NCBI GenBank assembly: GCA_963625655.1
Contig: CAVFTS010000016.1
Location: 1-38,770 of the forward strand
Length of the DNA stretch: 38,770 bases
Source: F23-B02 sp963625655
GTDB lineage: Bacteria; Bacillota; Clostridia; Oscillospirales; Oscillospiraceae
Direction of reading: 5' to 3'
The notes below the pieces were generated by a model. That model was not told where the DNA came from, searched no databases, and saw only the letters and a program-made list of their open reading frames with translations. Positions within the stretch are counted from its first letter, which is position 1. Every line of letters starts with the position of its first letter. The translations under genes and the position numbers were made by a program. This document shows, piece after piece, positions 22,898 to 31,872 of the stretch.

Positions 22898-22925
22898 TTA
22901 TACTTTCATTTTTCTTCGCTTGCAA
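22897..22925 (-). promoter_or_regulatory. Promoter of the LUD-cupin pair
   Basis: On the minus strand TTGCAA (22920-22925) and consensus TATAAT (22897-22902) are 17 bp apart. The -35 lies inside the 3' end of the upstream nucleotidyltransferase gene. Confidence 0.7.
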
Positions 22926-23940
22926 GACTTTTTTCGGCATCGCCGCAGAGCTTTTTAAGCGATGAGACCAGTTCCCGTGAGGTCTCGCCGTCGCCGGAGC
23001 GGCAGCATATTTTGAGCGCCGAGCTTCCGACCATCGGCGCAATGCTCAGCTTTTCACCGCCAAGCTCGATGCAAAGCCCGTCGGAGAAGTCGCCGCCGAG
23101 ATCCATGAAGCAGCGGGAGAGCAGAGCCATGAGCCTTGCACGGTCACGGCATGGGCAGCTTTCGCCGCCGGGTTCGTCCGCCTCGTCGTCGCATTTGTCG
23201 GGAACGAAGTCGCAGCGCAGCGGAAGCTCGATGCGCCCCTCAAGCGCATCGACGCAGCAGCGGTAATAGCTCAGGGGAGTGCCGATGTCGCACCAGTAGC
23301 CGGACATGGGTACTCCGAGGAGCTTTTCGTCTCTGTCGAGCAGCAGCGGGAACAGATCGCCGGCAAAGTCGAAGGGCTTGCCCTTCGGTACGAGCGCCAT
23401 GGCTTCGGGCGATATGACGTATATCCCCGTGTTCACGAGATTCGTCATAACGTGCTTCCAGTCGGGCTTTTCGACGAAGCGGCGCACAAAGCCCTCCTCT
23501 CCGCAGAGCGCAAGCCCGTAGCGCAGCGGCAGTGGGTGCGGGTACAGCGCAAGGGAGACACAGGGGCGCTTCCTTGTGTGTTCGGCTATGAGCGCCGTGA
23601 GGTCAAAGTCGCATATCGCATCACCGCTTATGACGAGAAACGGCTCATTGCCGTAGAAATCACCGCAATTTTTGACGCTTCCGGCGGTGCCGAGAGCTTC
23701 GTTTTCCACACGGTAGGAAAGCTTCATGCCGAGAGAGGCACCGTCTCCGAAACGGTCCATAATATCGTCGGGGCGGTATTTGAGCGTTGCGCAGACCTCG
23801 TCTATACCATGCTTTTTGAGCAACAGCAGGACATACTCCATCACGGGTCTGCCGCAAAGCGGCGTCATGGGCTTCGGCGTGTCGCCGCTCACGGGCTTTA
23901 GGCGCTTGCCCATGCCGCCCGCCATTATGACTGCCTTCAA
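22906..23940 (-). CDS. NDP-sugar nucleotidyltransferase with phosphohexomutase-like tail
   Basis: A 344-residue enzyme that probably joins a sugar-1-phosphate to a nucleotide (mannose-1-phosphate guanylyltransferase or glucose-1-phosphate type). The N-terminal 240 residues have the signature AGGMGKRLKPVSGDTPKPM (residues 7-25), NEALGTAGSVKN, ISGDAICDFDL, FVEKPDW and WCDIGTPLSYYRCCVDALEG. This matches the front of long clostridial proteins that continue into a beta-helix and a phosphomannomutase. Here only about 90 residues follow, ending FSDGLCIELGGEKLSIAPM and SALKICCRSGDGETSRELV, which resemble the last (fourth) phosphohexomutase domain. The mutase catalytic domains are missing, as if lost by internal deletion. 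The start is TTG 23940, with AAAGGA 9 nt upstream. Confidence 0.82.
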   Translation of the reverse strand: MKAVIMAGGMGKRLKPVSGDTPKPMTPLCGRPVMEYVLLLLKKHGIDEVCATLKYRPDDIMDRFGDGASLGMKLSYRVENEALGTAGSVKNCGDFYGNEPFLVISGDAICDFDLTALIAEHTRKRPCVSLALYPHPLPLRYGLALCGEEGFVRRFVEKPDWKHVMTNLVNTGIYVISPEAMALVPKGKPFDFAGDLFPLLLDRDEKLLGVPMSGYWCDIGTPLSYYRCCVDALEGRIELPLRCDFVPDKCDDEADEPGGESCPCRDRARLMALLSRCFMDLGGDFSDGLCIELGGEKLSIAPMVGSSALKICCRSGDGETSRELVSSLKKLCGDAEKSLASEEK

Positions 23941-24000
23941 TTTATCACGTCCTTTGCGCTTAGAATATGCAGCTTTGAACAAATTAAACCTAAAATTCTG

Positions 24001-24029
24001 TTGTAATAAAGCAAATACTTTGATATAAT
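24001..24029 (+). promoter_or_regulatory. Promoter of the gdpP transcript
   Basis: TTGTAA (24001-24006) and consensus TATAAT (24024-24029) are 17 bp apart, 50 nt before the GTG start of gdpP. I see no good promoter for the divergent minus-strand gene in the same 139-bp gap. Confidence 0.75.
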
Positions 24030-24079
24030 TTGATATCTTTAATGGATTACTGTAATTTGTACGGAAAAGGAGGCAGACT

Positions 24080-26086
24080 GTGAAAAACAAAAACACACAG
24101 TCGGTTTTTGAACCGAATACCATACCGTACCTGTTCTTTCTGGTGATATTCGCCGTTGCGACCTTTCTTACGGGCCTCGGACAGAAGCTGAATCTCTATC
24201 TTGCTGCGGCGGAGGGCGTCGCAATACTGGCGCTCGTCATCTACTCGCTCGTGAACCGCAGGAAGAGACGCAAGGCGCTCAAGGCGTATATCGAGTCCGT
24301 CACCTACAGTGCGGAGACGGCGAAAAACAGCACCCTTATGAACTTCCCGCTGCCTATAGTCGTGTTCCGGCTTTCGGATTCGAGGATCATCTGGGGCAAC
24401 GAGCTGTTTTTTGAAATCTGCGGCTCTCACGGCGCAAGGATGGAGCGCAGCGTGGCGGAGCTTATACCGGAGTTTTCCGGTAAGTGGCTCGTCGAGGGCA
24501 AGAGCCGCTGCCCGACGCTTCTCGGCATCGGCGGCAGAAAGTATCAGATATGCGGCAACATAGTCCGCTCCGGCGAGGACGACAACGAGAGCAACTATAT
24601 GGGCATCACCTACTGGGTGGACGTGACGGACTATGAGCTTATGCGTCAGGAGTACCAGGATTCCCAGCCCGTTGCGGCGATATTCGTCATCGACAACTTT
24701 GACGAGCTGATGAAGAACCAGCCGGAGCGTATGAGAAACGACCTGCGTGACGCAATAGGCGACAAGCTCCAGCAGTGGTGCGAGGACAAAAACGGCATCC
24801 TTCGCCGCTACGACAGGGATCGCTACCTCTTTGTTTTTGAGTCGAGGTATCTGCCTAAGATAACCGAGGACAAGTTCAACATCCTCCAGGCGGTGCATCA
24901 GGTCGTAAGCCCCAGCGGAATACACGCCACCTTGAGCGTCGGCGTCGGCAAGGACGCAGACACCATGACCGAGGCGATGCAGTTTGCGGAGCTCAGCATC
25001 GAGATGGCGCTTTCACGAGGCGGCGATCAGGCGGTCATTAAAAACCGCTACAACTTCGAATTCTTCGGCGGTAAGGCGGGAGAGGTTGAGACCCGCACCA
25101 AGGTCAAATCAAGGGTCAAGGCAAACGCTCTGGCGGAGCTTATTAAGGACGCTTCCGGCGTTCTGGTCATGGGTCACCGCTTCGGCGACATGGACAGCGT
25201 CGGCGGCTCGGTAGCGGTCTGCGGCATTGCGAGAAAGTACGGCATTCCGGCACACATCGTCGCCGACACCGAAAGGACGGCGGCAAAGTCGCTCATCGAA
25301 AAGCTCAAAAAGACGCCGGAGTACGTCAACGCCTTCATAAGCCCGCAGGAGGCGATGCTCATGGCGGACGGCAAGACCCTGCTCGTCGTCGTTGACACCA
25401 ACAGACCCGAACAGGTCGAGGATCTTGCGCTGCTGCAATCCTGCAACAAGGTGGCAGTCATCGACCACCACCGCAGAGCGGCGACGTATATCGAGCGTGC
25501 GGATATGAGCTATATAGAGCAGTACGCATCCTCCGTCTGCGAGCTTATGACGGAGATAATGGAGGTCGTGATGGACGAGCCGGATCTTCTGCCCTGCGAG
25601 GCGGAGGCAATGCTCTCCGGCATCGTGCTTGACACAAAGAACTTCACCATGCGCACCGGCGAGCGTACCTTTGACGCTGCGGCGTTCCTCAGACGTGCGG
25701 GTGCGGACACGGTCGAGGTCAAGAAGCTTATGCAGAGCGGCATCGAGCAGACCGTCGCAAAGTACAAGATACTTCAGAATGCGAGAACCTATCGCTCCGT
25801 GGCGATTGCCATGCCGGAAACGGCGCAGGACAGGATAGTTGCGGCGCAGGCGGCGGACGAGCTTTTAAACGTTGCGGGAGTCGAGGCATCGATGGTGATG
25901 TACCCCGACGGCGACGGTGTGAGCGTCTCGGCGAGAGCCATCGGAGACGTGAACGTGCAGATGATAATGGAAAAGCTGGGCGGAGGCGGCAACCGCAACG
26001 CTGCGGCGGCTCAGATAAAGGGCGTGAGCCTGCGTGACGGCGTTTCCATGCTCATAAAGGCAATAGACGAATATATGGACAACTAA
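24080..26086 (+). CDS. gdpP: Cyclic-di-AMP phosphodiesterase GdpP
   Basis: A 668-residue membrane enzyme that degrades c-di-AMP to pApA and so tunes turgor, K+ uptake and wall stress. Domains in order: two N-terminal membrane helices (residues about 13-57), a degenerate PAS-like sensor, a degenerate GGDEF domain (SRGGDQAVIK in place of an active motif), then DHH and DHHA1. The DHH domain has GHRFGDMDS, VVVDTNRPEQ and VIDHHRR (Asp462-His463-His464). The C-terminal DHHA1 has EKLGGGGNRNAAAAQIKG. The start is GTG 24080, with AAGGAGG 6 nt upstream. It heads the rplI-dnaB-tilS-hpt-ftsH run. Confidence 0.97.
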   Translation: MKNKNTQSVFEPNTIPYLFFLVIFAVATFLTGLGQKLNLYLAAAEGVAILALVIYSLVNRRKRRKALKAYIESVTYSAETAKNSTLMNFPLPIVVFRLSDSRIIWGNELFFEICGSHGARMERSVAELIPEFSGKWLVEGKSRCPTLLGIGGRKYQICGNIVRSGEDDNESNYMGITYWVDVTDYELMRQEYQDSQPVAAIFVIDNFDELMKNQPERMRNDLRDAIGDKLQQWCEDKNGILRRYDRDRYLFVFESRYLPKITEDKFNILQAVHQVVSPSGIHATLSVGVGKDADTMTEAMQFAELSIEMALSRGGDQAVIKNRYNFEFFGGKAGEVETRTKVKSRVKANALAELIKDASGVLVMGHRFGDMDSVGGSVAVCGIARKYGIPAHIVADTERTAAKSLIEKLKKTPEYVNAFISPQEAMLMADGKTLLVVVDTNRPEQVEDLALLQSCNKVAVIDHHRRAATYIERADMSYIEQYASSVCELMTEIMEVVMDEPDLLPCEAEAMLSGIVLDTKNFTMRTGERTFDAAAFLRRAGADTVEVKKLMQSGIEQTVAKYKILQNARTYRSVAIAMPETAQDRIVAAQAADELLNVAGVEASMVMYPDGDGVSVSARAIGDVNVQMIMEKLGGGGNRNAAAAQIKGVSLRDGVSMLIKAIDEYMDN

Positions 26087-26098
26087 GGAGGCTTTACT

Positions 26099-26545
26099 AT
26101 GAAGGTCATTTTTAACGTAGACGTAAAGGGTCAGGGCAAAAAGGGCGAGATGAAAGAGGTATCCGACGGATACGCCCGCAATTATCTCCTGCCCAGAAAG
26201 CTCGCGAGCGAGGCGACTGCGGACAATATAAACACCATGAAGCTCAAGGAAAAGGCGAAGGCGGCGCTCATCGCAAAGGAAAAGGCGGAGGCGGAGGAAA
26301 ACGCAAAGCGCCTTTCTGCGATCACCGTCACAATCCGTGCAAAGGCAGGCGGCGCCGGAAAGCTCTTCGGTTCCGTTACGAGCCAGGAGATAAGCGACGC
26401 TCTGCGTGAGCAGCACGGCATCAACATCGAGAAAAACAAGATAGTTCAGGCAGAGCCCATCAAGACCTTCGGCAGCTACACCGTCAAGGCAAAGCTCGGC
26501 TACGAGATAAGCGCAAACGTGAGCGTGCTTGTGATAGAAGCCTGA
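26099..26545 (+). CDS. rplI: 50S ribosomal protein L9
   Basis: A 148-residue L9 of standard length. The N-terminal rRNA-binding domain reads MKVIFNVDVKGQGKKGEMKE, then DGYARNYLLPRKLASEAT. A long connecting helix (about residues 42-75) and a C-terminal domain with GKLFGSVTSQEI follow. AAGGAGG precedes the ATG; 12 nt separate it from gdpP. The gdpP-rplI-dnaB order is common in Firmicutes. Confidence 0.99.
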   Translation: MKVIFNVDVKGQGKKGEMKEVSDGYARNYLLPRKLASEATADNINTMKLKEKAKAALIAKEKAEAEENAKRLSAITVTIRAKAGGAGKLFGSVTSQEISDALREQHGINIEKNKIVQAEPIKTFGSYTVKAKLGYEISANVSVLVIEA

Positions 26546-26569
26546 TAAATACCGTCAAGGAGAAAGATT

Positions 26570-27919
26570 ATGGACGAGCTGCTGGGAAAACAGGTGCCGC
26601 ACTCCGCCGCTGCGGAGCAGGCGGTGATAGGCTCCATGCTTATCGACGCCGGCTGCATACCCGACGTTATCGAGAAGGTCAGAGCGGATGAATTTTATAT
26701 TCGGCAAAACAGGGATATATTCGAAACGGTATATGCCATGTTTTCCTACGGTCAGACCATCGACCCCATAACCATCCTCGACCAGATGAAGGTCAGGGGA
26801 GTTTATAAGGACGGCAGCGACGCATATATTGCGGAGCTGATGAATGTCACGCCGACCGCCGCAAACGTGCTTGAGTACGCCGCCATCGTAAAGGACAGGG
26901 CGCTTCTGCGCAACCTTGCGCAGACGGCGGACGAGATAAACAAGCTCGTGTACGAGGGAACCGGCGAGGCGGAGTCGATGCTCGAAGCCGCAGAGCGCAA
27001 GATATATGCGCTGCGTCAGGACAGAACGGTGGGCGGTCTCGTGCCGGTATCCGCCGTCGTGCAGAGCGTGTATGAGAGCCTTTCTGCGGCGGCAACATCG
27101 GGCGCAAAGATCCCCGGTTTGTCAACGGGTCTGCCCGATATCGACCGCAGCATTCTCGGCCTTAATAAGGGCGAGCTTATACTCGTTGCCGCAAGACCCG
27201 GCATGGGCAAGACGAGCATCGCAATGAACATTGCGCTCCACGTCGCCAAAACTTCGGGTAAGACCGTTGCCGTGTTCTCACTCGAAATGAGCAGAGAGCA
27301 GCTTGTCAGCAGACTGCTTGCGGGCGAGGGACTTATTCCGGCGCAAAACCTTCTCACGGGGCAGCTAAGCCCCGATGAGTGGAAGCGTGTCGGTACGGCG
27401 GCGCAGTCACTTTATACCACCGATATGCGCATCGACGATAACCCCACGCTCACCGTTGCGGACATGAGCGCACAGTGCCGCAGACTGTCGAATCTCGGCC
27501 TTGTGGTCATCGACTACCTCCAGCTCATGCAGTCGTCGGGCGGAAATAAAAGCTACAGCAACGAAAACCGTCAGCAGGTCGTTTCGGACATGAGCCGTAT
27601 GCTGAAGATCATGGCAAAGGAGCTTAACATCCCCGTTATATGCTTAAGCCAGCTCAGCCGTAACTGCGAGACGAGACCGAACAAGCGTCCCGTGCTGTCG
27701 GACCTCCGAGAGTCCGGCGCAATAGAGCAGGATGCCGACGTCGTAATAGCGCTTTACAGAGACGGGTATTATAACAGGGAGGCGGAGAATCCCAATCTTG
27801 CCGAGGCGATAGTGCTGAAAAACAGGAAGGGACAGACCGGCACCGTCAATCTGACTTGGCTTCCGGAGTACACGACCTTCGCATCCTGCGACAACCTCCA
27901 TAACGAAGATGATTATTGA
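26570..27919 (+). CDS. dnaB: Replicative DNA helicase DnaB
   Basis: A 449-residue hexameric 5'-3' helicase of the replisome (DnaC in Bacillus naming). The N-terminal helical domain begins PHSAAAEQAVIGSMLID. The RecA-like ATPase domain has the Walker A AARPGMGKTSIA (Lys214), Walker B VVIDYLQLM, and SQLSRNCETR and SDLRESGAIEQDADVV. No intein is present. AAGGAG precedes the ATG by 7 nt. The last 11 nt overlap tilS. Confidence 0.99.
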   Translation: MDELLGKQVPHSAAAEQAVIGSMLIDAGCIPDVIEKVRADEFYIRQNRDIFETVYAMFSYGQTIDPITILDQMKVRGVYKDGSDAYIAELMNVTPTAANVLEYAAIVKDRALLRNLAQTADEINKLVYEGTGEAESMLEAAERKIYALRQDRTVGGLVPVSAVVQSVYESLSAAATSGAKIPGLSTGLPDIDRSILGLNKGELILVAARPGMGKTSIAMNIALHVAKTSGKTVAVFSLEMSREQLVSRLLAGEGLIPAQNLLTGQLSPDEWKRVGTAAQSLYTTDMRIDDNPTLTVADMSAQCRRLSNLGLVVIDYLQLMQSSGGNKSYSNENRQQVVSDMSRMLKIMAKELNIPVICLSQLSRNCETRPNKRPVLSDLRESGAIEQDADVVIALYRDGYYNREAENPNLAEAIVLKNRKGQTGTVNLTWLPEYTTFASCDNLHNEDDY

Positions 27920-29255
27920 GTATATTAAAAAATACGGTATGCTCCGTCCGGGAGACAGGGTGCTGTGCGCAGTCTCCGGCGGTGCAGACTCCATGTGCCT
28001 GCTCTCGTGGCTGCACGACAATGCCGAGACGCTCGGCATCACCGTTGCGGCGGCGCATTTTAACCACTGCCTGCGGGGCGAGGAATCCGACAGGGACGAG
28101 GAGTTTGTCAAGGATTTCTGCCGCGGAGAGGGTATAAGCTTTGCCTGCGGCAGGGGAGACGTTGCGGCGCTCGCAAGAGACAGCGGCAGAAGTACGGAGG
28201 ACGCAGCCAGAGCCATGCGCTACGATTTCCTGCGCTCCGCAGCGAAAAAGACAGGCTGCAACAAGATCGCAACCGCACACAATGCCGAGGATAACGCAGA
28301 GACGATGCTTTTAAACCTCGTGCGGGGAGCGGGAGCGAGAGGACTTGCGGGCATACCACCGGTGCGTGACGAGTTTATACGTCCGCTGCTTTCGACGACG
28401 AGAGCGGAGATACTGAGCTATCTTGACGCTCGGGGCACCGGCTACGTTACCGACAGCACTAACCTCGACGATGACTATACGAGAAACAAGCTCAGGCACA
28501 GGGTCATGCCGGTGCTTTATGAGCTTAATCCGAGCTTTGCCTCCGGCTGCCTGCGCACCGCCGAGAGCCTGCGTGATGACGATGCCTGCCTGTACTTCGT
28601 CGCAAGGGGATTTGCCGAGGAAAACTACCTCGACGATTCGCTTCCGGCGGAAAAGCTGGCGGCTTTGCCGAGAGCGGTCGCAGTACGGGTGCTGAGGATC
28701 GTCTGCGGGAGCGGGCTTTCCGCCGTGCAGACCGATGCGATACTTGCGCTGCTCAAAAGCCCGGAGAACAAATTCGTCGACGTCCGAGGGATGCGCATCG
28801 CACGGGACAGGGATAAGCTCCTTTTCGGCGGCGCCGCCGAAAAGCTCGGCAGCTACGTCATTCCGATAAACGGCGGCATCGACGTTCCCGAAGCCGGAAT
28901 AAGGATTTCGGGAGAAATAATCGAAAATTGCAAACAAATTGATAACATTCACAATTTTGACTTTAAATACTCCGGCATTTGTGGTAGCATATCCCTTACT
29001 CCTCGACAGGACGGCGACAGGATAAGGCTTCGGGGCAGAGGCTGCACAAAAAGCCTCAAGGAGCTTTTGCGTGAGCGCAACGTTCCCGTCGCAAGGCGGG
29101 ATATGATCCCCGTGCTGCGTGACAGAAACGGACCCATTGCGGTGCTCGGAATGGGTATGGACGAGAGAGTCGCAGCCGAATCGGGGGACACGGTTTTGAG
29201 AGTGAAAATAAATAAAATAAACTGCACGGGAGAGAATGAAAAAGATGAGAAATGA
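27909..29255 (+). CDS. tilS: tRNA(Ile)-lysidine synthase
   Basis: A 448-residue N-type ATP pyrophosphatase that converts C34 of the CAU-anticodon tRNA-Ile to lysidine, allowing AUA decoding. The PP-loop is AVSGGADSM (residues about 21-29). ATAHNAEDNAETMLLNLVRG and a PLLSTTRAEILSYL segment follow. The C-terminal substrate-binding domain includes LTPRQDGDRIRLRGRGCTKS. It starts within dnaB (11-nt overlap) and has no clear ribosome binding site of its own, so translation is probably coupled to dnaB. The stretch near 28920-28990 is AT-richer than the rest. Confidence 0.97.
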   Translation: MIIEYIKKYGMLRPGDRVLCAVSGGADSMCLLSWLHDNAETLGITVAAAHFNHCLRGEESDRDEEFVKDFCRGEGISFACGRGDVAALARDSGRSTEDAARAMRYDFLRSAAKKTGCNKIATAHNAEDNAETMLLNLVRGAGARGLAGIPPVRDEFIRPLLSTTRAEILSYLDARGTGYVTDSTNLDDDYTRNKLRHRVMPVLYELNPSFASGCLRTAESLRDDDACLYFVARGFAEENYLDDSLPAEKLAALPRAVAVRVLRIVCGSGLSAVQTDAILALLKSPENKFVDVRGMRIARDRDKLLFGGAAEKLGSYVIPINGGIDVPEAGIRISGEIIENCKQIDNIHNFDFKYSGICGSISLTPRQDGDRIRLRGRGCTKSLKELLRERNVPVARRDMIPVLRDRNGPIAVLGMGMDERVAAESGDTVLRVKINKINCTGENEKDEK

Positions 29256-29787
29256 CATTGAAAGCATATTCTTTACCGAGGACGCAATAGCGGAAAAGGT
29301 TGCAGACCTCGGCGCACAGATCTCCAAGGACTTTGCGGGCAAGGATCCGATTTTCGTCGGCGTTTTGAAGGGCTGCTTCGTTTTCATGGCGGACCTCATG
29401 CGCAGCGTTACGATTCCCTGCTCCGTCGATTTTATGGCGGTCTCCTCCTATCGGGGAACCACCTCCACCGGCGCGGTCGAGATCCACAAGGACCTCAGCC
29501 AGAACATCGAGGGCAGACACATCATTATGGTCGAGGACATCCTCGACTCCGGCATGACGCTGAGCTACCTTCAGAATTACCTCATGAACCGCAATCCGGC
29601 GTCCATCACCATAGCAACGCTGATGGACAAGCCCTCCCGCCGCAAGGCTCCCGTTTATGCGAAATACTCCTGCTTTGAAGTTCCCGACGCTTTCGTCGTG
29701 GGCTACGGGCTTGATTATAACGAAAAATACCGCAATCTGCCTTACATAGGTGTGCTGAAGCCTGAAATCTACATGGCCGAAGAATGA
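29236..29787 (+). CDS. hpt: Hypoxanthine(-guanine) phosphoribosyltransferase
   Basis: A 183-residue purine-salvage enzyme. The PRPP-binding motif is VEDILDSGMTLS; VGVLKGCFVFMADLMR and VDFMAVSSYRG form the rest of the active site. The gene overlaps tilS by 20 nt if it starts at ATG 29236, where the GGGAG is only 3 nt away. ATG 29245 (MRNDIES) also fits the family and cannot be ruled out. The tilS-hpt-ftsH order is classic for Firmicutes. Confidence 0.97.
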   Translation: MKKMRNDIESIFFTEDAIAEKVADLGAQISKDFAGKDPIFVGVLKGCFVFMADLMRSVTIPCSVDFMAVSSYRGTTSTGAVEIHKDLSQNIEGRHIIMVEDILDSGMTLSYLQNYLMNRNPASITIATLMDKPSRRKAPVYAKYSCFEVPDAFVVGYGLDYNEKYRNLPYIGVLKPEIYMAEE

Positions 29788-29815
29788 TTGCCTGCACAAG
29801 GAAAGAAGTGATAGT

Positions 29816-31798
29816 TTGAACCCCAAACGCAACCGATCCAGAGACATAGGATTCTATGTGATCCTGCTCATTATGACGATGGTCATAATCTTCGTTCTCT
29901 TAAACGGCGGTGAGACCGAACAAATCTCCTACTCCGAGGTTTACGACCTGTTTAAAGACGAAAAGGTAAAATCCTTTGAATACGACGGCAGCTCCGACAT
30001 CATTACGATGACGGTTCGTGACGACAAGGGCGACGGCACGCATAAGGTCGAGTTCGAGGTGTACAGCTTCTCGCTGTTTTATGAGGACTTTAACGAGCTT
30101 ATAAAAGAGCAGTACGATAATGGCATCATTGAAGATTATGAGATAACGCAGCCGCAGACCAACTGGTGGCTTGCGATAATCCCCTATGTAATAACCTTCG
30201 GACTTATCGTCCTGTTCTGGTATATTATGATGAACCGCTCCGGCGGCGGCGCCAACGGCATCGGCAAGTTCGGCAAGGCCCGCACAAGGCTCGGCAGCGA
30301 GGAGAAGAACAAAAAGACCTTTAGGGACGTTGCCGGCGCTGACGAGGAAAAGGAGGAGCTGCGTGAGATCGTTGACTTCCTCCGTGACCCCAAGGCGTTT
30401 ACCGGCATGGGCGCAAGGATACCCAAGGGCGTCCTGCTCGTAGGACCTCCGGGTACCGGCAAGACCCTGCTCGCAAAGGCCGTAGCGGGTGAGGCGGGAG
30501 TGCAGTTCCTGTCCATCTCCGGCTCCGACTTCGTTGAGCTGTACGTCGGCGTCGGCGCAAGCCGTGTCAGAGACCTGTTTGATCAGGCGAAGAAGATTGC
30601 TCCAGCAATCATATTCATCGACGAGATTGACGCAGTCGGACGTCAGAGAGGCTCCGGCCTCGGCGGCGGTCACGACGAGCGTGAGCAGACCCTGAACCAG
30701 CTTCTCGTCGAAATGGACGGCTTCGGAAACAACGAGGGCGTTATCGTCATGGCGGCGACCAACCGTGCCGACATTCTCGACAATGCGCTGCTGCGTCCCG
30801 GCCGCTTCGACAGACAGATCTACGTCGGTCTGCCCGATATCAGAGGCAGAGAGGCGATACTGCGCATCCACGCAAGGGGCAAGATCCTTGCCGACGACGT
30901 TGACCTCAACTCCATCGCAAAGGGTACGCCCGGCTTCTCCGGCGCCGATCTTGAGAACCTGCTCAACGAGGCTGCGCTGCTTGCCGTGCGCAGAAAGCAT
31001 CGCTTTATCACCATGGCGGACTGCGATGAGGCGATACTCAAGGTGGAGATGGGTCCCGAAAAGAAGAGCCGCAAGATGAGCGACAAGGCAAAGCGCCTTA
31101 CCGCATACCACGAGTCGGGTCACGCAATTGCGGGCAAGTACCTTGAGCATACAGACCCCGTGCATTATATAACCATTATCCCCAGAGGTCCCGCCGGAGG
31201 CTTTACGCTTTTCCGCCCGCAGGAGGATCTGGAGAGCTTCACCTCAAAGAGCCAGATGTTCGAGAGCATCGTTATGGCGCTCGGCGGCAGAATGGCCGAA
31301 AAGCTGTTCCTTGACGATATATCCACCGGCGCATCGGGCGATATTCAGCAGGCGACGAATACCGCAAGGAACATGATCACGAAGTACGGCATGAGTGACA
31401 GGCTCGGACCCATTTCCTTCGACAGCTCCGACCACAGCATCTTCATAGGCCGTGACTTCGGCACCACCAAGAGCTACTCCGAGGAGACGGCGGGCATCAT
31501 CGACGAGGAGGTCAAACGCATCTTCGACGAGGCGGCGGCGCTGTGCGAGAAGATCCTGACCGAGCACCGTTCGCAGCTTATCGGTGTTGCGGAGTACCTG
31601 CTTGAGCATGAGAGCATCGAGGGTGCGGACTTCAACTTCTACTGCGACAACGGCTATTTCCCGGAGCCTAAGCCGCAGCCCGGTATGCGTGACGACAGCA
31701 TCGAGCGTCCCGCACGCAAGATCGCCCGCTTTGACGAGCCGGAAAACGACGAACCTCTGCCGGACGATAAGCCGTCCGATGGCGACGATCAGGGCTGA
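29816..31798 (+). CDS. ftsH: ATP-dependent zinc metalloprotease FtsH
   Basis: A 660-residue membrane AAA+ protease for quality control of membrane and short-lived proteins. Two membrane helices (residues about 10-27 and 118-140) flank an extracytoplasmic domain. The AAA domain has GPPGTGKT (210-217), IIFIDEIDAVGRQRG and ATNRADILDNALLRPGRFDR. The protease zinc site is HESGH (432-436). The C-terminal tail is acidic and Pro-rich. The start is TTG 29816, with GGAAAGAAGTGA upstream; no in-frame ATG precedes the first helix. Confidence 0.98.
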   Translation: MNPKRNRSRDIGFYVILLIMTMVIIFVLLNGGETEQISYSEVYDLFKDEKVKSFEYDGSSDIITMTVRDDKGDGTHKVEFEVYSFSLFYEDFNELIKEQYDNGIIEDYEITQPQTNWWLAIIPYVITFGLIVLFWYIMMNRSGGGANGIGKFGKARTRLGSEEKNKKTFRDVAGADEEKEELREIVDFLRDPKAFTGMGARIPKGVLLVGPPGTGKTLLAKAVAGEAGVQFLSISGSDFVELYVGVGASRVRDLFDQAKKIAPAIIFIDEIDAVGRQRGSGLGGGHDEREQTLNQLLVEMDGFGNNEGVIVMAATNRADILDNALLRPGRFDRQIYVGLPDIRGREAILRIHARGKILADDVDLNSIAKGTPGFSGADLENLLNEAALLAVRRKHRFITMADCDEAILKVEMGPEKKSRKMSDKAKRLTAYHESGHAIAGKYLEHTDPVHYITIIPRGPAGGFTLFRPQEDLESFTSKSQMFESIVMALGGRMAEKLFLDDISTGASGDIQQATNTARNMITKYGMSDRLGPISFDSSDHSIFIGRDFGTTKSYSEETAGIIDEEVKRIFDEAAALCEKILTEHRSQLIGVAEYLLEHESIEGADFNFYCDNGYFPEPKPQPGMRDDSIERPARKIARFDEPENDEPLPDDKPSDGDDQG

Positions 31799-31813
31799 AA
31801 TTATTAAAAGTAT

Positions 31814-31836
31814 AGGGCGGCAGACAGCCGCCCTTT
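31814..31836 (+). terminator. Weak terminator or attenuator between ftsH and ychF
   Basis: AGGGCGGC/GCCGCCCT, an 8-bp perfect stem with a 5-nt loop, is followed by only two further T residues. It probably reduces but does not abolish readthrough into ychF. Confidence 0.6.
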
Positions 31837-31872
31837 CAAATGCAAAAACGCTTCCGAAACGGAGAAATACAT

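Noticed and set aside
23941..24079. Riboswitch in front of gdpP
   Set aside because: The leader after the TATAAT box is about 45 nt and shows no stable structure or known aptamer motif.
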